Below are positions 59,859-64,000 of a stretch of DNA of 64,000 nt, one piece after another. Where the stretch lies: NCBI GenBank assembly GCA_946410085.1, contig CAMJZA010000004.1:34723-98722 (forward strand). Reading direction: 5' to 3'. Under the pieces are notes generated by a model. The model was not told where the DNA came from, made no database searches, and saw only the letters and a program-made list of their open reading frames with translations. Numbering within the stretch: the stretch's first letter is position 1; each line of letters begins with the position of its first letter. Origin of the DNA: an uncultured Treponema sp. GTDB lineage: Bacteria; Spirochaetota; Spirochaetia; Treponematales; Treponemataceae. Made by a program: the position numbers and the translations under genes.

Positions 59859-60413
59859 ATGGCAGTTACGACAGACGACAAGCTTATATGGCATCAGGAA
59901 AGCAGGAAAGAGATTTGCAGGACCCCGGTCCTGACGGTAACGGAACGCGAGAGTACGGGACCGGACGGGCGGAAGGGGCGCTTCATCGTGAACGAGGCGC
60001 CGGACTGGGTAACGGTCATCCCTGTCATGGGCGACAGTTTCCTGATGGTCCGCCAGTGGCGGCACGGGGAGCAGGGGCTGAGCACCGAATTTCCCGGCGG
60101 CGTCATCGATGCAGGCGAGGATCCTGAGACGGCTGCCCGGCGGGAACTGAAGGAAGAAACCGGCGCCGAGGCGGGCAAGCTCACGTATCTGGGGCGGGTG
60201 AACCCCAATCCCGCCCTTTTTGCCAACCATACGCATTTTTTCTGCGCACAGGACCTGCACATGACCGGTGAACAGGAGTTGGACAGCAACGAGTTCCTGA
60301 ACTACATGAAAATCCCCAAAACGGAAGTCTTTGCCAAGATGGGCAGCCCGGAGTACCCGCATGCGCTGATGGCCGCCGCCCTGTGCCTGTACCGGCAGCA
60401 GTTCGGGGAGTAG
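59859..60413 (+). CDS. Nudix hydrolase (ADP-sugar pyrophosphatase-like)
   Basis: This 184-residue protein starts at the ATG at 59859. The Nudix box is complete (GGVIDAGEDP, then RELKEETG with the metal-binding glutamates). The flanking motifs (WVTVIPVMGD, LMVRQWRHG, STEFPGG) resemble the ADP-ribose/ADP-sugar group. TATCAT lies 6 bases before the ATG and TTGCCG 18 bases before it, with no Shine-Dalgarno, so the mRNA is probably leaderless. Confidence 0.88.
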   Translation: MAVTTDDKLIWHQESRKEICRTPVLTVTERESTGPDGRKGRFIVNEAPDWVTVIPVMGDSFLMVRQWRHGEQGLSTEFPGGVIDAGEDPETAARRELKEETGAEAGKLTYLGRVNPNPALFANHTHFFCAQDLHMTGEQELDSNEFLNYMKIPKTEVFAKMGSPEYPHALMAAALCLYRQQFGE

Positions 60414-60450
60414 GGGGTGATTGTCCTGAATTACTGTGGACTGCAAAATA

Positions 60451-60549
60451 GTGAAGAAACGTCATTTTTGGGGCAGAAAAACCTTGAAGAAACTGCACTT
60501 GTTGCGTAAAATTATGGTGAAGGAATGACACTTTTGGAGGTTTCTGATG
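60451..60549 (+). repeat. Three 33-bp repeats supplying the ribosome-binding site of a DUF4143 gene
   Basis: Units start at 60451, 60484 and 60517 (each begins KTGAAGRAA); a weaker fourth copy lies at 60418-60450. Each unit holds a CACTTTT/TCATTTTTG core, a G-rich Shine-Dalgarno-like run (GGGG or GGAGG in units 1 and 3) and a start-like codon (TTG, GTG, ATG) at its end. The last copy provides GGAGG and the actual ATG at 60547. The same motif and period occur on the minus strand at 9353-9451. Confidence 0.75.
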
Positions 60550-61890
60550 CCTATGTTCAGGCGGAAGGCGGTGGCCAGCCTTAAGGACTGGAAGGAAAAG
60601 CTTGCCCCAAAGTATGCGGTCCTGCTGGAAGGGGCCCGGCGCGTCGGAAAATCCACCATAGCGGAGGAGTTTGCGAAAGAGAACTACCGCTCGTACATCA
60701 AGATAGACTTTGCGAATATCAGTGCGGACTTGTCAGACGTTTTCACGGATATCACGGCCCTGGACCTGTTCTTCCTGCGGCTTCAGACTGTCACGGGGGT
60801 CACGCTGTACCGGAGGGAGTCCGTCATCATCTTTGACGAAATCCAGCTCAGGCCCTCGGTGCGCCAGGCAATAAAGTATCTGGTCGCTGACGGCAGATAC
60901 GACTACATCGAAACCGGTTCCCTCATCAGCATAAAGAAGAACGTGCGGGGCATCGTCATCCCGTCCGAGGAACACAAGATTCCGGTCCATCCCATGGACT
61001 ACGAGGAATTCATGTGGGCAACCGGGAACGACAGCTACGGCGTGCTGAGGGATCTGTACCGGCTGGACAGTCCCGTGGGTAACGGGACGAACCGGAAGCT
61101 GATGCGGGATTTCCGCATCTATATGGCCGTCGGCGGAATGCCGCAGGCGGTGCAGGCTTATGTTGACGGCAGGGATTTCTCGCAGATTGATGTGGTCAAG
61201 CGGGAAATCATCAGCCTGTATGTCGATGACTTCAAGAAAATCGATAGCTCCGGTCTGATCGGCAGGATGTACAAATCCATTCTGAGTCAGCTTGCGACGG
61301 GCAAGCGGCGGTACATAGTATCGGCGGCGACTCAGAAACGGAAGACCGGCAGGGACCTTGAGCGTCTCTCGGATCTGCTTGACTCAAAGACGGTCATCCC
61401 CTGCTACAATGCACTGAACCCCGGCGTGTCACTGTCACAGACGAGGGATGACGAAACCTACAAGCTGTACCTGTCTGACACGGGCCTGTTCACGACGATG
61501 CTGTTCGACGCTTCCCCCGGGGCGGGGAGTACTATATACAGCAAGCTCCTCAGCGACAAGCTTCCTGCTGATTTGGGATACCTGTACGAGAATGTGGTTG
61601 CGCAGATGATAGCTTCCACGAACAGAGAACTGTATTACCACACCTGGAACAAAGCGGGAAGTACCCATTATTATGAGGTCGATTTCATCGTGCAGGCAGG
61701 AAGCAAAATCATTCCTCTGGAGGTGAAGTCTTCCGGCAGCAGGATGCATGAATCTATCGATGTGTTCTGCGGGAAGTATTCTAAGTATATCAGAGATGCG
61801 TTCCTGCTGTCCCAGAAGGATGTCGGGCATCAAGAGCAGCTGAAATCAAAACCGGTTTACATGCTTCCGTTTATATTGGAGGAACTGTGA
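60547..61890 (+). CDS. AAA ATPase with DUF4143 domain
   Basis: This 447-residue protein has Walker A (EGARRVGKST), Walker B (SVIIFDEIQ), the sensor (IETGSLISI) and the DUF4143 region (RIYMAVGGMPQAVQAY, YLSDTGLFTTML). A C-terminal EVDFIVQ...PLEVKSS has D...ExK nuclease-like spacing. The family function is unknown. GGAGG lies 6 bases before the ATG and belongs to the third 33-bp repeat. It is more similar in layout to the DUF4143 gene at 32095 than to the DUF234 gene at 25728. Confidence 0.88.
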   Translation: MPMFRRKAVASLKDWKEKLAPKYAVLLEGARRVGKSTIAEEFAKENYRSYIKIDFANISADLSDVFTDITALDLFFLRLQTVTGVTLYRRESVIIFDEIQLRPSVRQAIKYLVADGRYDYIETGSLISIKKNVRGIVIPSEEHKIPVHPMDYEEFMWATGNDSYGVLRDLYRLDSPVGNGTNRKLMRDFRIYMAVGGMPQAVQAYVDGRDFSQIDVVKREIISLYVDDFKKIDSSGLIGRMYKSILSQLATGKRRYIVSAATQKRKTGRDLERLSDLLDSKTVIPCYNALNPGVSLSQTRDDETYKLYLSDTGLFTTMLFDASPGAGSTIYSKLLSDKLPADLGYLYENVVAQMIASTNRELYYHTWNKAGSTHYYEVDFIVQAGSKIIPLEVKSSGSRMHESIDVFCGKYSKYIRDAFLLSQKDVGHQEQLKSKPVYMLPFILEEL

Positions 61891-62070
61891 CAGAAGGGGC
61901 GGCGGAAACTGCCGATGATGAGAAAGCCACCTTCTACCCACTTCTACAAATAGAATCTTTTTGCTATACTTCCGGCACTGGCTCAGGGGCAGAAACTTTT
62001 GACCGTTCCCCGCGGATGTGCCGGACCTTCTGTGTTCCGGGCTTTCCGATCGCCGGTGCAGGAGACCACT

Positions 62071-63048
62071 ATGAAGAACATTTCAGACCTTATGGGAATC
62101 AGGGAGGGCGTGCGCGTAGTTGACGCGACGCTCCGCGACGGCGGACTGGTGAATGATTTCCGCTTTACCGACGAGTTTGCCCGGAAGCTCTACCAGACCA
62201 ACATCGAGGCGGGCGTAGACTGCATGGAGGTGGGCTACAAGGCCTCCAAAAAACTCTTTGACGTGGAAAAGTTCGGTATGTGGAAGTTCTGCAACGACGA
62301 TGCGGTTGCCCGGGTTCTGGGGCCGAACTCAGACGGCAGGATCAAGCTTGCCGCCATGGCGGACGTGGGCCGCTGCGACTACAGGGACGACATCATCGAG
62401 AAGGCAAACAGCCCGCTGGACGTGATACGGGTCGCCTGCTACGTGAACCAGATTGCGGGAGCCGTTGACATGATAGAAGACGCCAAGAAGAAGGGCTACC
62501 TCGTTACCTGCAACATCATGGCGATTTCGACCGCGCAGGAAGGGGACGTGCGCGTTGCGCTGGAAATGCTGGGACATTCCCCCGTGGACGTCATCTACAT
62601 CGTAGACAGCTTCGGCTCCCTGTATCCGGAGCAGATTGCCCGCATTGCCATGCTCTACAAGGAATACGCCGACAAGTATTCCAAGAAACTGGGCATTCAC
62701 GCCCACAACAACCAGCAGCTTGCCTTTGCCAACACGATCGAAGCGCTGGGCGACGGCGTTGACTGGCTGGATGCCACCTATTCCGGCATGGGGCGGGGAG
62801 CCGGAAACTGCTACATCGAGAGCCTGCTCGGGCTCCTGCGCAACCCCAAGTACAGCATTTTCCCGGTCATCCGCTTTGTGGAAGAGGAGATTGCCAGGCT
62901 GCGCAAGGACGGGGCGGTCTGGGGCTACGACCTCCAGTACCTCGTTACCGGCATCCTGAACCAGCACCCCCGCGCGGCGATTGCCTTTACGAAGGACAAG
63001 CGGCACGACTATTCCGAGTTCTACAAGGATATGCTCTCGCAGGACTAG
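62071..63048 (+). CDS. DRE-TIM metallolyase (aldolase-like)
   Basis: This 325-residue protein starts at the ATG at 62071 with CAGGAGA upstream, after a leader of about 90 bases from a TATACT near 61964. VRVVDATLRDGG is the DRE motif and HAHNNQQ holds the metal-binding histidines of the HMG-CoA lyase/homocitrate synthase/4-hydroxy-2-oxovalerate aldolase superfamily. It lacks the longer C-terminal regions of 2-isopropylmalate synthases. The reaction (aldol cleavage or condensation with a divalent metal) is likely; the substrate is unknown. Confidence 0.85.
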   Translation: MKNISDLMGIREGVRVVDATLRDGGLVNDFRFTDEFARKLYQTNIEAGVDCMEVGYKASKKLFDVEKFGMWKFCNDDAVARVLGPNSDGRIKLAAMADVGRCDYRDDIIEKANSPLDVIRVACYVNQIAGAVDMIEDAKKKGYLVTCNIMAISTAQEGDVRVALEMLGHSPVDVIYIVDSFGSLYPEQIARIAMLYKEYADKYSKKLGIHAHNNQQLAFANTIEALGDGVDWLDATYSGMGRGAGNCYIESLLGLLRNPKYSIFPVIRFVEEEIARLRKDGAVWGYDLQYLVTGILNQHPRAAIAFTKDKRHDYSEFYKDMLSQD

Positions 63049-63107
63049 CGGGCTGTTCCGGCCGGACTGATTTGATACTGGCCGCCTTCCGGAATGTTTC
63101 CGATAAT

Positions 63108-64000
63108 ATGAAGGTGAAATTTTCGAAGCTTTTGACAGCCCTCAGCCTCCCTGCCCTGCTTCTGACTTCCGGCGCAGTTTCTCAGGTTCCCAATCAGTCG
63201 GAACAGCTGCGCATTCAGATCTGGTCGGAGCTGGATCCCTTTCCCGGCGACTTCGGGGACGGGAATAAGGCTGGCAAAAAGGCGGAAGCTGACGGGGGAG
63301 CCCCCGGGACGGGGCTTTCTGCATCGGAAGCTGACGGGATAACCCCCGGGGCAGGCGGGACTGCCGTGCAGCAGGCTTCCGGCGGGGCGCTGTCTGCCGC
63401 CGGTGCAGGACAGGCCGCCGCTGCACCGCTGCCGTCTTCCGGCGGGGATGCAGCCTATGAAGCAGCACGGACCCAGCTCTATTCGTTTGCCATCGGGCGG
63501 GCAAAGGAGATAACACCCTTCTTCCTTGCCGGCATGCTGTCCGGCTGGACCTTTGACTTTACTCCTTCCGACAGGGCCCGGGGCGTTGATGAGTTCTTCG
63601 AGTTCGGGGAAATCACCCCCTTTGACTGGTCAATGAATTCCATTGCATACAAGGATCCCCTCCCCGAGGACAACAGGCTGCTCGTCTGGGCCTACTGCGA
63701 CCGGACGGAACTGCAGCAGCTTTCCTACCGCCGGTGGAGTTCCATCAACCTGCCCAAGGTCCGCGGACGGGGCAGGTCGAGCGTGGAAAAGGGATTCGAG
63801 GGAATACGGGAAGCCGTGGGGAATGCCATAAAGGATGCTGTCCGGGAATACTGGCGGATTTATTCGAAGAATAAGCCGAAAGAAATAACCGGGCGGGTGT
63901 TACTTATCGGGGTTCCTAGGGTTTATATTTTGGAAGGTCAATACGTGACAGACCTTGAATTTTTTTTAGAAACTGATAGAATAGTTAAGTACACTTACTT
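63108..64000 (+). CDS. Exported protein, 3' end beyond the window
   Basis: An ATG at 63108 opens a frame that runs to the window edge (297 residues so far). The signal peptide is KFSKLLTALSLPALLLTSG. A low-complexity Gly/Ala/Pro/Ser region follows at about residues 50-105, with a repeated EADG..PG..G pattern (KAEADGGAPG and SEADGITPG). The later part is rich in aromatic and charged residues (FEFGEITPFDW). No family is recognised. GATAAT directly precedes the ATG. Confidence 0.7.
   Translation, partial: MKVKFSKLLTALSLPALLLTSGAVSQVPNQSEQLRIQIWSELDPFPGDFGDGNKAGKKAEADGGAPGTGLSASEADGITPGAGGTAVQQASGGALSAAGAGQAAAAPLPSSGGDAAYEAARTQLYSFAIGRAKEITPFFLAGMLSGWTFDFTPSDRARGVDEFFEFGEITPFDWSMNSIAYKDPLPEDNRLLVWAYCDRTELQQLSYRRWSSINLPKVRGRGRSSVEKGFEGIREAVGNAIKDAVREYWRIYSKNKPKEITGRVLLIGVPRVYILEGQYVTDLEFFLETDRIVKYTY

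Overview
The window looks like the chromosome of a host-associated spirochaete, most likely a gut or rumen Treponema with a fairly high GC content. This rests on gene content only: sugar ABC transporters with lipoprotein binding proteins, a DUF4469 protein, SUMF1-type and BspA-like leucine-rich-repeat proteins, AAA/DUF4143 ATPases, and arabinan-degrading enzymes. No rRNA or tRNA is present to fix the taxonomy. GC-rich housekeeping DNA alternates with AT-richer accessory DNA at about 1-8.7, 27.4-30.9 and 43-50.8 kb.

Layout. 1-9.6 kb: accessory region, nearly all on the minus strand: lipoproteins, a YefM/YoeB-like toxin-antitoxin pair, an orphan YoeB-like toxin, zinc-ribbon/Sel1, SUMF1 and leucine-rich-repeat proteins, a GIY-YIG-like/DUF6884 pair and two tiny genes. 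Three of these genes share one promoter module, and a noncoding 22-bp tandem array lies at 7450-7625. 9.6-25.5 kb: housekeeping block: proS, a BI-1 membrane protein, an MBL hydrolase/acyltransferase/phosphoesterase operon, hisC with an in-frame insertion, an amino-acid ABC transporter, a C26 amidotransferase, a formate/nitrite-type channel, an M15 peptidase, a degenerate HD-GYP protein and glmS. 25.6-32.1 kb: two AAA ATPases with palindromic leaders flanking an XRE regulator and a secreted-protein cassette. 32.2-38.4 kb: pyrE, a nucleobase transporter with a small partner, an acyltransferase and a two-component system. 38.5-42.9 kb: a sugar ABC transporter and a TetR regulator.

42.9-50.8 kb is an AT-rich defence island: XRE regulator, hsdR, hsdM, Fic, a structured noncoding stretch, an Abi_2/AbiF-like HEPN protein, and a two-domain hsdS with internal repeats. 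The RNA plus Abi-like gene pair is the most interesting candidate system in the window.

51-59.7 kb holds a DUF4469 protein and an arabinan-utilisation locus: GH51 arabinofuranosidase, an ABC transporter (binding protein and two permeases) and a GH43 lipoprotein. A CGAT plus T-tract element lies just upstream of, or exactly two helical turns further from, the promoters of its three transcription units. 59.8-64 kb holds a Nudix hydrolase, a third AAA/DUF4143 ATPase preceded by 33-bp repeats, a DRE-TIM aldolase and the start of a secreted protein.

A recurring feature is a good -10 hexamer only 6-10 bases upstream of the start codon in about ten transcription units, which suggests leaderless or near-leaderless mRNAs. 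All motif, promoter and folding statements were made by eye.
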